Of a stretch of DNA of 64,000 nt, positions 31,844 through 40,089 are shown piece after piece. The notes below the pieces were generated by a model. It was not told the DNA's origin. It ran no database searches and was given only the letters and a program-made list of their open reading frames with translations. Every line of letters begins with the position of its first letter. The stretch's first letter is position 1. The translations under genes were made by a program, and so were the position numbers. Origin of the DNA: Kineosporia mesophila. Lineage in GTDB: Bacteria; Actinomycetota; Actinomycetes; Actinomycetales; Kineosporiaceae. The stretch lies in the NCBI RefSeq assembly GCF_021129235.1, contig NZ_JAJOMA010000026.1, forward strand, positions 45,716 to 109,715, in the 5' to 3' direction.

Positions 31844-32506
31844 CTACCCGTGGAACACGGTGCTCGAGCGTCGCTCGTACCAGTGCACCAGGTGCTCGCC
31901 CACCTTGATCACGTGGGCACGCATCTCCTGGGCGGCCGTCTCACCGTCACCGGCGGCCAGGGCGGCGATGATGCGGTCGTGGGCGCCGAACGCCTGATCG
32001 CGCTGCCGGGGATTCTCGGCCAGCAGCTGCACCGGCACGTTCCGGGGAAAGCTCTGGTCGATGTCGCGCACGGCCCGCCGGAGGTGCCCGTTCGAGGCGC
32101 TGTCCAGGATCAGCGTGTGGAAGGCATGGTCGGTCCAGGCGCTGCCGGCCTGGCCGGGGGTCAGGTCGTGCGCCTGGTGGTTCACCCGGCGCAGCTGGTC
32201 CAGGTCGGTCCCGCGCATCCGGCCGGCCGCGCGGGCGGTGGCCAGACCCTCGAGCTGCGCGCGGATCTCGTAGGCCTCCCGCACCTCCCACGGAGCGGGC
32301 ACGCGCACGCAGGCGGCCCGGTTCGGCGGCATCTCGATCAGGCCGTCGCTCTGCAGACGGCGCAGTGCCTCGCGGATCGGCGTGCGGCTGATGCCGAACT
32401 CCGTGGACAGCTCCGCCGGGCGGATCGGCCTACCCATCGGCAACGCGCCGGACATGATGCGATCGCGGATGTGCCCGGTGATCTCGTCGACGAGCAGGTG
32501 GGCCAT
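31844..32506 (-). CDS. GntR-family regulator, FCD subgroup
   Basis: The 220-residue protein has a GntR winged helix (LVDEITGHIRDRIMSGALPM, then TEFGISRTPIREALRRLQ) and an all-helical FCD ligand domain (REAYEIRAQLEGLATARAAG; DHAFHTLILDSASN; HDRIIAALAAGDGETAAQEM). FCD members sense small organic acids. ATG 32506 is preferred because GGAGG lies five bases upstream and an 8-bp palindrome (TGGATCCA) sits ~40 bp further up. A longer start at 32554 would make that palindrome coding. Confidence 0.85.
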   Translation of the reverse strand: MAHLLVDEITGHIRDRIMSGALPMGRPIRPAELSTEFGISRTPIREALRRLQSDGLIEMPPNRAACVRVPAPWEVREAYEIRAQLEGLATARAAGRMRGTDLDQLRRVNHQAHDLTPGQAGSAWTDHAFHTLILDSASNGHLRRAVRDIDQSFPRNVPVQLLAENPRQRDQAFGAHDRIIAALAAGDGETAAQEMRAHVIKVGEHLVHWYERRSSTVFHG

Positions 32507-32545
32507 ACGCTCCTCCATCACAACAGTATCCATATCTTGCCAGAT

Positions 32546-32553
32546 TGGATCCA
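32546..32553. promoter_or_regulatory. Candidate GntR operator TGGATCCA
   Basis: The perfect palindrome TGGATCCA lies 40 bp upstream of the chosen GntR start, and a half-site (ATGGATAC on the minus strand) follows ~20 bases later. The pattern fits an FCD-type autoregulatory site. Confidence 0.4.
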
Positions 32554-32564
32554 TAAAGGCAAGG

Positions 32565-32865
32565 CTAGTGGGGTCGGCGTCCCCCGTCGCCCGGGCGGCC
32601 TGCCTGCACCCAGGCGTCCCACTTCAGCCCGATCAGGCCCCGGGCCAGCCACCAGGCCGCCGCGATCACGAACCCGGCGGCGGGGAGCCCGATCCAGAGA
32701 CCGACCAGGTCCAGGCCACTCAGGGGATGGAGGGAGACATCGTCCCGGGTGCCGGTTCCGCGACGCCGCACCTCCAGCACATCACCGAGGTGGCCCCCGA
32801 TGTCGCAGGCCTTGACCACGAAGGTTGCCGGCAGGCCGGCCCGCGGGTGATCGACCTCGAAAAAC
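32565..32865 (-). pseudogene. Membrane-protein 3' remnant
   Basis: The minus strand encodes about 100 residues ending at a TAG at 32565: FEVDHPRAGLPATFVVKACD and LGDVLEVRRRGTG, then a strong membrane helix (LVGLWIGLPAAGFVIAAAWW) and a basic tail. This resembles the C-terminus of a DUF3592-type membrane protein (weak recall). Upstream of ~32865 the frame runs into antisense of an SDR remnant and no start is credible, so the 5' part is lost. Confidence 0.5.
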
Positions 32866-32880
32866 GTGATCTGGGCGGGG

Positions 32881-33411
32881 CTGTCGTTCCACACCGATCG
32901 GCCGCGACTGGTCGCCGTCGACATCTGTGCCCAGCTCGACACGGTCAACCACCGCATGGCCACACCCGACGACCTGAACGAGACCGCGCGCCTCGTCGAG
33001 GCCCACGACCGCCGCGTGGTCACCGGCGGTGGAAAGGCCGGACCCGGTTCGGGTGGTTACACCTTCGCCCAACGGGCCGTCTCCCGGCTGGTGCACGACC
33101 TGGCCCTGACCCTGGCCCCGCAGTCGATCCGCGTGAACGCCGGGCACCCGGGCAACACCGACACCGGCATGCTCCAGAACGAGGCCATGTACCAGCTGTT
33201 CCGCCCCGACCTGGAGCACCCCGGACACGACGACGCGCAGGCGGCGTTCGGGCACACGCACACCATGCCGGTGCAGACCCTCGACCCGGGCGACATCTCC
33301 GAGGCCGTGCTCTTCCTGGCCTCCGACGCGGCCCGCTACATCACCGGCGCCCAGCTGCGGGTGGACGCCGGCGCCCTCCTGCCGACCAGGACCTCCGGAG
33401 CCCCCGCCTAG
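32881..33411 (+). pseudogene. Internally deleted SDR, mycofactocin/carveol dehydrogenase type
   Basis: The frame begins at DRPRLVAVDICAQLDTVNHR, which in full-length relatives follows the GxxxGxG loop, then continues MATPDDLNETARLVEAHDRR. It then jumps to a region near the active site: GGYTFAQRAVSRLVHDLALT, where the expected YxxxK is YTFAQ. The end is intact (RVNAGHPGNTDTGMLQNEAM; ARYITGAQLRVDAGALLPT). The Rossmann loop, the NAG motif and ~100 internal residues are missing. It is non-functional. Confidence 0.75.
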
Positions 33412-34220
33412 GAAGGCCGGTGCCGGCGCAACCAGGCCGCCTGGCCGCCGTCCACCAGAATGTCCGTACCGGTGATGTACAGCGACCCGGGCCCGGTGAG
33501 AAACGCTACCACCTCGGCAATCTCACCGGGTGTGCCGGTGCGCCCCGCCCCGCAGGCGTCGAGCATCGCCATCATGTGCTCACCGCTGGCGGACTCGGCC
33601 TCCGCCTGGGCCATTCCGGTCGAGATGACACCCGGGCTCACGGTGTTGATGCGGGCCCCGCGCCGGTTCCAGTCCAGCGCGGCGGCCTGCACCCGCACCT
33701 GGTTGGCCCGCTTGGCCAGAATGTAGGCCGCGATCGGATCGTCGCCCACCGAGGCCAGCACCGGCAGGTTCAGCAGATCGACGGTCGGTGCGGTGGCGAG
33801 CAACTGCTCGTCGTCGGCGCCGATCTGCGCGTAGTGCCCGGCCATGCTGGCGATACAGACCAGTGACGTGCCCCGTGACGCCACCGGCAGGAAGGCGTCG
33901 ATGAGGTGTGCCGTGCCGGCCAGGTCCACCTCCATGATCTGCCGGACCGTGGAGGTGGCGGCCGAGACACCCGCTGTGTGAACGACCGCGGTGACAGGGC
34001 CGTCGGCGGACGCGGTCCTGGCGAGACGCGACACCGCATCGGCGTCGGAGACGTCGGTCATCACACCGCGCACCTGATACCCCTCCGAATCCATTGAGGA
34101 AACAGCCCTTTCCAGGGATTCGGCGTGTGCGTCCGCCAGCACGAGCGTGCGGCCGCTGGCGATCCGCCGCGCGACGGCCGTACCCATGCCACCGGCACCG
34201 GTGACCACTACGACGTCCAT
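33408..34220 (-). CDS. SDR family oxidoreductase, last gene of the P450 operon
   Basis: The 270-residue SDR has TGAGGMGTAVARRI (~7-20), VVHTAGVS in place of NNAG, a catalytic Ser in CIASMAG, an insert (IGADDEQLLATAPTVDLLNL) and Tyr-Lys in AYILAKRANQV. The insert before the Tyr is typical of a bacterial subgroup related to 3-alpha-hydroxysteroid dehydrogenases. ATG 34220 has GAGG five bases upstream, and the reductase stop overlaps the region. It would oxidise or reduce the P450 product, which is inference. Confidence 0.84.
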   Translation of the reverse strand: MDVVVVTGAGGMGTAVARRIASGRTLVLADAHAESLERAVSSMDSEGYQVRGVMTDVSDADAVSRLARTASADGPVTAVVHTAGVSAATSTVRQIMEVDLAGTAHLIDAFLPVASRGTSLVCIASMAGHYAQIGADDEQLLATAPTVDLLNLPVLASVGDDPIAAYILAKRANQVRVQAAALDWNRRGARINTVSPGVISTGMAQAEAESASGEHMMAMLDACGAGRTGTPGEIAEVVAFLTGPGSLYITGTDILVDGGQAAWLRRHRPS

Positions 34221-34222
34221 CA

Positions 34223-35392
34223 TCACCTCGTTGTGAGTGTCTCGGAAACTGACCACGCAGTTCCGGCGGCGACGGCCTGCCGCCACGGGCGGATCGCCTT
34301 CGGCGGCATACCGAGAGAAAGCACGCCGGTCAGACGGTCGCCGGTGCGATAGGCGGCCATGAACCGGCGTGACTCCAGGTCGCCGTCGACGATCTCGACC
34401 GCGTCGTGGCCCCGCAGGTAGCCGTGCGCCTGGATCTTCAGGCCGTACTGGTCGGACCAGAAGTACGGAACCGGTGCGAACGGCCGGGCGTCGCTTCCGC
34501 GCAGCAGGTTCCGGGCTGCCGCCATACCCTGTTCGGCCGCGTTGGTGCGGTGCTCGACGCGCATCGTCACCCCGAACAGCGGGTTGTGCCAGCGGGCCAC
34601 GTCACCGGCGCCGTAAACACCCGGGGCGGCCGCGCTGAACTCGTCGCACACCAGTCCGTCGTCCAGCTCCAGGCCGCTGCCCTCCAGCCACCCGGTGTTG
34701 GGCTGTGATCCGACGGCCACGAGAACCTCGTCCGCCGTGACGAATTCGCCGTCGCCCAGCTGAACCCCAGTAGGAGACGTTGACGTCACCGTCACCCCGG
34801 TCCGCACGCAGACGCCCTGATCACGATGCACCTGCGCGAGCACCTCCCCGACCGGGACACCCACCGCCTGGGCGAGCGGCACCGGCGCCGGCTCGAGAAG
34901 CGTCACCTCGCACCCGAGCTGCCTGGCCACGGAGGCCGATTCGGCGCCGAGGAAGCCCGCCCCGACCACGGCCAGACGGCGTCCGGGTTTCAGTCGTTCC
35001 CGCAGGGCCAGGGCATCGGCCAGGGTGCGCAGCACGTGCGCCCCCGACCCGGGAAGCCGCCGGGGTCGCACCCCGGTCGCCACGATCAGCCCGTCGTACT
35101 CCACGGACGAATCCCCGAGAAGCACCGTGCGGGAGGCCAGGTCCAGCCCGGTTGCCCGCACCCCCAGCCGCAGGTCGAGCTCCAGCGCCGCGATCTGCTC
35201 GGCCGGGCGCAGCGCCAGACGCTCCGCCTCCCACTGCGAGGCCAGGATCTGCTTCGACAGCGGCGGCCGGTCGTAGGGGGCGTCGATTTCTTCCCCGACG
35301 AGAACGATCTTTCCGCCGAACTTCTCGCGCCGCAACGCCTCCGCCGCCGACAGCCCGGCGGCGCAGGCTCCGACCACGACGATCCGGTTCAC
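34223..35392 (-). CDS. Ferredoxin reductase, FAD/NAD(P)H-dependent
   Basis: The 389-residue protein has an FAD motif VVVGACAAGLSAAEALR (~5-21), the PYDRPPLSKQ motif of putidaredoxin-type reductases, a NAD(P) motif VVGAGFLGAESASVARQLG, and the C-terminal FAD motif GVYGAGDVARW. It passes electrons from NAD(P)H to the ferredoxin encoded just upstream; the GTG start overlaps the ferredoxin stop (GTGA). Confidence 0.89.
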   Translation of the reverse strand: MNRIVVVGACAAGLSAAEALRREKFGGKIVLVGEEIDAPYDRPPLSKQILASQWEAERLALRPAEQIAALELDLRLGVRATGLDLASRTVLLGDSSVEYDGLIVATGVRPRRLPGSGAHVLRTLADALALRERLKPGRRLAVVGAGFLGAESASVARQLGCEVTLLEPAPVPLAQAVGVPVGEVLAQVHRDQGVCVRTGVTVTSTSPTGVQLGDGEFVTADEVLVAVGSQPNTGWLEGSGLELDDGLVCDEFSAAAPGVYGAGDVARWHNPLFGVTMRVEHRTNAAEQGMAAARNLLRGSDARPFAPVPYFWSDQYGLKIQAHGYLRGHDAVEIVDGDLESRRFMAAYRTGDRLTGVLSLGMPPKAIRPWRQAVAAGTAWSVSETLTTR

Positions 35393-35592
35393 CCCTCCAC
35401 CAGGCGGATCGCCGCCGCCGGGCACACCGCCGCGGCCTCCCGGGCCTCGTCGTACTGGTCCGGAGAGGGACTGTCGTCGAGAACGATCGCCACTCCGTCC
35501 TCGTCCCTCTGGTCGAAAAGATCCGGAGCGACCATCACGCACTGCCCGGCAGCGACACACTTCGGCTCGTCGAACTCCACCTTCAGGCTCAT
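35389..35592 (-). CDS. Small 3Fe-4S/4Fe-4S ferredoxin
   Basis: This 67-residue ferredoxin has the cluster ligands in CVAAGQC (first Cys and Cys after six residues) and a distal AAVCPAAAI. Three Cys plus a non-Cys between them indicate a 3Fe-4S cluster, as in P450-linked ferredoxins such as SoyB. Acidic surface runs (DQRDEDG, DDSPSPD) fit docking to the P450. Start and stop overlap both neighbours (ATGA and GTGA), so stoichiometric co-translation is expected. Confidence 0.9.
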   Translation of the reverse strand: MSLKVEFDEPKCVAAGQCVMVAPDLFDQRDEDGVAIVLDDSPSPDQYDEAREAAAVCPAAAIRLVEG

Positions 35593-36800
35593 GCCGACCA
35601 CGTCACCGGAAGCGACGTCAGACCGTACGCCACGCCTTCCATCGCGAACGGCACCTCCTCGAACGGCACCGCCAGGGCCAGGGTCGGAATGCGCCGGTAC
35701 AGCGTGCTGTACGCCACCTGAAGTTCCACCCGGGCCAGCGACTGCCCCAGGCACTGGTGCACGCCGTACCCGAAAGCGTGATGCTGCCGGGCCGGCCGGG
35801 TCAGATCCAGCCGGTCCGCGCCCGGGAACTCGGTCTCGTCCCAGTTGGCGCCGGACAGGTCGAAGACGATGCCGTCGCCGTCCTTGATGGTGACGCCGTG
35901 CAGTTCGATGTCGGCGTTCGCGATCCGCCGGATGCCGGTGTGCACGATCGTCAGGTACCGCAGCAATTCCTCGACCGCGTTGGCCACGAACTTCGGGTCG
36001 TCGCTGCGATCGCGCAGCAGGGCCAGCTGGTCCGGATTCTGCAGCAGGGCCAGGGTTCCCAGGGAGATCATGCTGGCGCTGGTCTCGTGGCCGGCGATCA
36101 GGATGGCGGTGGCCATGTGCACGGCCTCCTCGTAGCCCATCTCCCCGGCGGCGACCCGCGCTCCCATCTCAGAAAGCACGTCCTCTGCTGGATCTTTCAT
36201 CTTCTGCCCCAGCAGTGCGCCGAGATACTGCCCGAGCGCCTGGCCCGCCTCACGGGCTTCCTGAGGCGTGGACTCGTGGCTGATCGTCTTGCTGCTGTTG
36301 GTCTGGAAGAACGCGTGGTCCTCGTAGGGCACGCCGAGGATCTGCGTGATCACCAGGGTCGGCACCGGCAGCCCGACGGCCTGCACCAGGTCGGCCGGGT
36401 TCGGCCCGGCCAGCAGGTCGTCGACGAGAGAGTCGATCACCTGCTGGATGCGCGGACGCAGTGCTTCCACCCGCTTGACCATGAACGGGCCGTTCACCGT
36501 GCGGCGCAGCCGGGTGTGCTCGGGCGGGTCGGTGTTGGTGATCATCGGGGGGATGTGCGGTGCCGACTCGGCCCGCCCGCGCGTCATGTGCGGGTAACCG
36601 TCGCGGTGCTCGTCGATACTGATGCGCGGGTCGTTGAGCAGGGCTCTCTGGTCGGCGTGCCGGGTGATGAACCAGGGCTCGCTGCCGTCCCAGATCCGCA
36701 CCTTGCCGGCGGGTTCCTCGCGGGTCATGGTGCGGACGGTGGGGGCCGGGGCGAACGGACAGCCGGACTCGCGGGCCATCGGGTATTCCGGGGTGGGCAT
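35589..36800 (-). CDS. Cytochrome P450
   Basis: The 403-residue soluble bacterial P450 has an I-helix with AGHETSASMISLG, the K-helix region EELLRYL with the substrate-recognition IVHTGIRRIA, and the heme loop HAFGYGVHQCLGQSLARVEL with ligand C350. It resembles the CYP105-like group (ESGCPFAPAP at the N-terminus). It should hydroxylate a hydrophobic small molecule using electrons from the ferredoxin and reductase encoded after it. ATG 36800 has GGAGG upstream. It is the first gene of a four-gene operon. Confidence 0.92.
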   Translation of the reverse strand: MPTPEYPMARESGCPFAPAPTVRTMTREEPAGKVRIWDGSEPWFITRHADQRALLNDPRISIDEHRDGYPHMTRGRAESAPHIPPMITNTDPPEHTRLRRTVNGPFMVKRVEALRPRIQQVIDSLVDDLLAGPNPADLVQAVGLPVPTLVITQILGVPYEDHAFFQTNSSKTISHESTPQEAREAGQALGQYLGALLGQKMKDPAEDVLSEMGARVAAGEMGYEEAVHMATAILIAGHETSASMISLGTLALLQNPDQLALLRDRSDDPKFVANAVEELLRYLTIVHTGIRRIANADIELHGVTIKDGDGIVFDLSGANWDETEFPGADRLDLTRPARQHHAFGYGVHQCLGQSLARVELQVAYSTLYRRIPTLALAVPFEEVPFAMEGVAYGLTSLPVTWSA

Positions 36801-36899
36801 GTTTCCTCCGGGTGCTGGCGCGGAAGGACCCCTCCAGGTAAGCCCACCCGGCAGACGGCACCCGGACAGCTTCCAGACAGGAAACAGACATTTCCAGGT

Positions 36900-37583
36900 T
36901 CAGGAAAACCCCAGCCGGTACCCGAATCCCCGGTGCGTGTGAATGAGAGCGGGACCGTACGCGTCCACTTTTCGCCGCAACCGGGAGACCAGCCGCTCGA
37001 CCGCCCCGGCCCCCGAACCCCCGACCTGCCAGGCCAGTTGCTCTTTCGAGAGCACCTGACCGGCGTTGAGCAGCAGATGACGCAGCAGCCGGTACTCGGC
37101 CGGGGTGACGTCGATGCTGCGCTCACCCCGCCAGGCGCGACAGAGGCTTTCGTCGAGGCGGAGGTCGCCGTGCCGCAACACCGGCTCCAACCGCGGGCTG
37201 TCGCGGTCGCGCAGCAGGACCTGCATGCGGGCCAGCAGTTCGACCACGCGATAGGGCTTGGTGACGTAGTCCTCCACCGCGGTGCCCAGCTCGGGCAGGA
37301 TGCGGTCGATCGACTCACAGGCCGTCATGCAGACCACCGGTGGGCGGTCGGCGAATTGTGGACGCCGGTCGGCGAGTTCGTTGCTGTCCGGCATGTCTTC
37401 GTCGACGACGATGAGATCGATGCGCCGGCGCCGCATGACCTCCAGGGCCTCGGCGCCCGTCCGGGCCGGCTCGATCAGGTAGCCCGCCGGTCTGAGTCGC
37501 GTGACCAGGCCCGTGCGCAGTTCGTCGTCGGGCACGATCACCAGCAGACGCCACCGGTTCCGGACACCTGACCCAGCTGTCAC
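36900..37583 (-). CDS. OmpR-family response regulator, orphan
   Basis: The 227-residue protein has a receiver domain (LVIVPDDELRTGL; acceptor Asp in IVVDEDMPD; VCMTACES; YVTKPYRVVEL) and a C-terminal winged helix (VTPAEYRLLRHLLLNAGQVL, then SKEQLAWQV and RLVSRLRRKVDAYG; RGFGYRLG). No histidine kinase is adjacent. In LVIVPDD the usual first acidic residue after the strand is Pro, so phosphorylation may be weak. It starts at a GTG. Confidence 0.87.
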   Translation of the reverse strand: MTAGSGVRNRWRLLVIVPDDELRTGLVTRLRPAGYLIEPARTGAEALEVMRRRRIDLIVVDEDMPDSNELADRRPQFADRPPVVCMTACESIDRILPELGTAVEDYVTKPYRVVELLARMQVLLRDRDSPRLEPVLRHGDLRLDESLCRAWRGERSIDVTPAEYRLLRHLLLNAGQVLSKEQLAWQVGGSGAGAVERLVSRLRRKVDAYGPALIHTHRGFGYRLGFS

Positions 37584-37629
37584 GTCGTCGTACCTCCGTG
37601 TGCTGACGAGCCTGAGGACCCTGTCGAGT

Positions 37630-38202
37630 CTAAGCGTCGAGCAACTGCGTCAGCATGTCCGCCACCAGACGGGCGACGTCGTCGGAGGAGGCCTGGTTGA
37701 GGGTCCGGAAGGTGCCGGAGGCGCGGCTGAGAACGACGCCCGCCAGGGCGGCGGTGACCACCTCGGCCCGCAGCTGGGCCTGGTCGTGCCCGGTCTTCTC
37801 GGCCGCCCCCCGGCTCGGGGCGAGCAGCCGGTGCTCCAGCATCTCGACGGCGGCCTTCTGCAGTTCGTCGTCCTGGTGCGGGTGCACTGCGGCGTACAGG
37901 CTCGGGCTGGCGCCCATCTCGCTGACCCGGTCGAGCAGCCGGCGCAGGCGGGCGGGGTCCCGCAGGTCGATCGGGTCGATGCCGCCGGTCTGGCTCTCCA
38001 GCCGCAGGGCGGCCAGGTAGAGCTTGGCCTTGCTGCCGAAATACCTTGCGATCAGGGCCGGGTCGACACCGGCGCGGACCCCGATCTCGCGCAGCGTGGT
38101 CTTCTCGTAGCCGCGCTCGGCGAACAGCTCCCCGGCCGCTGTCAGCAGCATCTCCCGGCTCTGCGCCGAGTTCCGTCGGCGGGTCTCGCTATCGGTGCTC
38201 AT
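37630..38202 (-). CDS. TetR-family regulator of the upstream MFS exporter
   Basis: The 190-residue protein has a TetR helix-turn-helix (AAGELFAERGYEKTTLREIG, then VRAGVDPALIARYFGSKAKL) and a ligand domain. Its ATG overlaps the MFS stop by four bases (ATGA). A perfect 8-2-8 palindrome precedes the MFS gene, so the repressor probably controls its own operon and is relieved by an exported compound. Confidence 0.88.
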   Translation of the reverse strand: MSTDSETRRRNSAQSREMLLTAAGELFAERGYEKTTLREIGVRAGVDPALIARYFGSKAKLYLAALRLESQTGGIDPIDLRDPARLRRLLDRVSEMGASPSLYAAVHPHQDDELQKAAVEMLEHRLLAPSRGAAEKTGHDQAQLRAEVVTAALAGVVLSRASGTFRTLNQASSDDVARLVADMLTQLLDA

Positions 38203-39809
38203 CGGGCGGCACTTCCGGTGGTCTCGGGAACGTCTTCCGGCTCGAAGCCAATCACGTTGGCGACCGCGGCGTCCGTAGCCTCCTCGACGAGGAGTTCCTG
38301 TTCCTGGTCAAGACGGATCACGCAGCGGCTGGGCAGGATCAGGGCCGCCAGCGCCGCGACCAGGCACAGGCCGACCGCGGTCCAGGCACCCAGGGAGTAG
38401 CCACTGTTCTGCGGCAGCACGTCGGGAGCGTGGGTGTGCGCGGCCAGGACGGTGGCGCCCACGGCGCTGCCGAGCGAGTACCCGATGGTCCGCAGCACCT
38501 GGTTCAGGGCCAGGGCGGCGCCGGTCTCCTCACCGGGCACGGCGCTGACGATCATCCGGGGCATCACGGCGAACAGGCAGCCGGTGCCCAGGCCGGTGAT
38601 GCCCATGACCACGAAGATCTGCCAGAGGTCGCTGCGGAGGGTGGCGAACATGACCAGAGCCAGGGCGAAGAAGACGGCGCCGATCGCGAGCATCCGGGAG
38701 GAGCCGGTGCGGTTGGCCAGGCCGGGCACGAACCGGCTGGCCAGGAAGCTGGCGGCGGACATCGGCAGCAGCACCAGCCCACCGACCACCACCGAGGCGG
38801 CGAGCCCGTAGCCGGTGGACGCGGGTGTCTGCACGTAGCGGATCACCATCGACAGCAGCATGTAGAGGCCCATCCCGGCGAGCACCGCGGTGACGTCGGC
38901 GGTCAGCACCGTGCGGTTGCGCACCAGCCGCAGGTCGACCAGCGGGTGGGCGGCGCGCAGCTCGTGCCGGACCCAGGCGGCCAGCGCCACGACGGCGACG
39001 GCCAGCAGGCCCCCGATCCGCGGCGAGCCCCAGCCCCAGTCCTCACCCTGGCTGATCGCCAGGAGCACGCAGACGAGCCAGACGGCCATCAGCACCAGGC
39101 CGGGCCGGTCGAACGGAGAGGAGCGCCGGTGCCGGCTCGGTGGCACGACCACGGCGCACAGCACCAGCGCGAGCAGGGCGAGCCCGGCCGCGACCCAGAA
39201 GGCCGCGTGGAACCCGAGGTGCTCGGCGATGACTCCGGTGAACGGATAGCCGAGCCCGAGCCCGACGACGGCGGTCACGGACAGCGTCGCCAGGGCGGGC
39301 CGGGCCTGCTCGGGAACCAGGTGGTCGCGGGCCACGCCCATGGCCAGCGGCAGCAGGGCCAGGCCGAGACCCTGCAGGGCCCGCCCGGCGACGAGGAGGG
39401 CGAACACCGTGAAGGGGAGGGCCGCGAGTACGAGCCCGGCGATCAGCAGGCCCAGCGCGACCAGCAGCACCGGGAGCCGGCGGGGACCGTCACCGAGTCG
39501 GCCGATCACCGGGGCACTGACCGCTCCCACGAGCAGGGTGATGGTCAGTGACCACTGCGCCGTGCTCAGCGAGACCCCGTAGTCGGTGGCGATGGTCGGG
39601 ATCAGCGGCGCCCCGAGGCTGCTGACCAGGGCCAGCAGCAGGCCGACGTAGGCCAGGACCGGCACGAGCAGCCGCCCCCGCCAGGAACGCGGATCGACGA
39701 TCAGGGGATCGGGCAGGGTGATCGATGGTGTGCTGATGGGAGTGCCTCCTGCGGGTGCCGCGCCGAGCCCGGTGCGGAAGTGCCGGATGTCGAAGCACCG
39801 CGGCGGCAT
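38199..39809 (-). CDS. MFS drug-efflux transporter, DHA2/EmrB type
   Basis: The 536-residue protein has about 14 membrane segments and DHA2 signatures: APLIPTIATDYGVSLSTAQW, the loop motif GRLGDGPRRLPVL, and RALQGLGLALLPLAMGVARD. It is a proton-driven exporter of hydrophobic compounds. ATG 39809 is chosen because codon bias begins there and a TetR-type palindrome covers the alternative ATG at 39848. It is followed by its TetR regulator in the same operon. Confidence 0.87.
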   Translation of the reverse strand: MPPRCFDIRHFRTGLGAAPAGGTPISTPSITLPDPLIVDPRSWRGRLLVPVLAYVGLLLALVSSLGAPLIPTIATDYGVSLSTAQWSLTITLLVGAVSAPVIGRLGDGPRRLPVLLVALGLLIAGLVLAALPFTVFALLVAGRALQGLGLALLPLAMGVARDHLVPEQARPALATLSVTAVVGLGLGYPFTGVIAEHLGFHAAFWVAAGLALLALVLCAVVVPPSRHRRSSPFDRPGLVLMAVWLVCVLLAISQGEDWGWGSPRIGGLLAVAVVALAAWVRHELRAAHPLVDLRLVRNRTVLTADVTAVLAGMGLYMLLSMVIRYVQTPASTGYGLAASVVVGGLVLLPMSAASFLASRFVPGLANRTGSSRMLAIGAVFFALALVMFATLRSDLWQIFVVMGITGLGTGCLFAVMPRMIVSAVPGEETGAALALNQVLRTIGYSLGSAVGATVLAAHTHAPDVLPQNSGYSLGAWTAVGLCLVAALAALILPSRCVIRLDQEQELLVEEATDAAVANVIGFEPEDVPETTGSAAR

Positions 39810-39842
39810 CGCCGACCAGCTCCCATCCGTGTCATCAACCGA

Positions 39843-39860
39843 TGTCATCACTTGATGACA
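39843..39860. promoter_or_regulatory. TetR operator of the MFS-TetR operon
   Basis: TGTCATCActTGATGACA is a perfect palindrome with 8-base arms and a 2-base spacer. A further half-site TGTCATCA lies at 39830-39837. The element is AT-richer than its surroundings and overlaps the alternative MFS start. Confidence 0.75.
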
Positions 39861-40089
39861 ATACTGTCCAGTCGCCCTGCACGGCTGTGGCCGGTCTCAC
39901 CCGTCAACTTTCGGGTTCGCTCACAGCGAGTACAGTCAGGTTGTCTCTCGGTTCCCGGTGCGCTGACACCGCCCGGATCTGTGCCGATGCTCGTCAGAGC
40001 CGTTCTCCGCCGTCACCGGTGAGATTCGGAGCGGCCACGTGAGGCCTTGTGCCTGCCGCTGGTGCCACCCGACCGAAAGGCTTCAGGCA

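Noticed and set aside
32866..33411. Functional SDR gene
   Set aside because: The cofactor loop, NAG motif and catalytic Lys are missing although the C-terminus aligns well.
38046..39551. 501-codon plus-strand frame opposite the MFS gene
   Set aside because: Gln/Gly/His-rich product typical of the antisense of membrane-protein codons in high-GC DNA.
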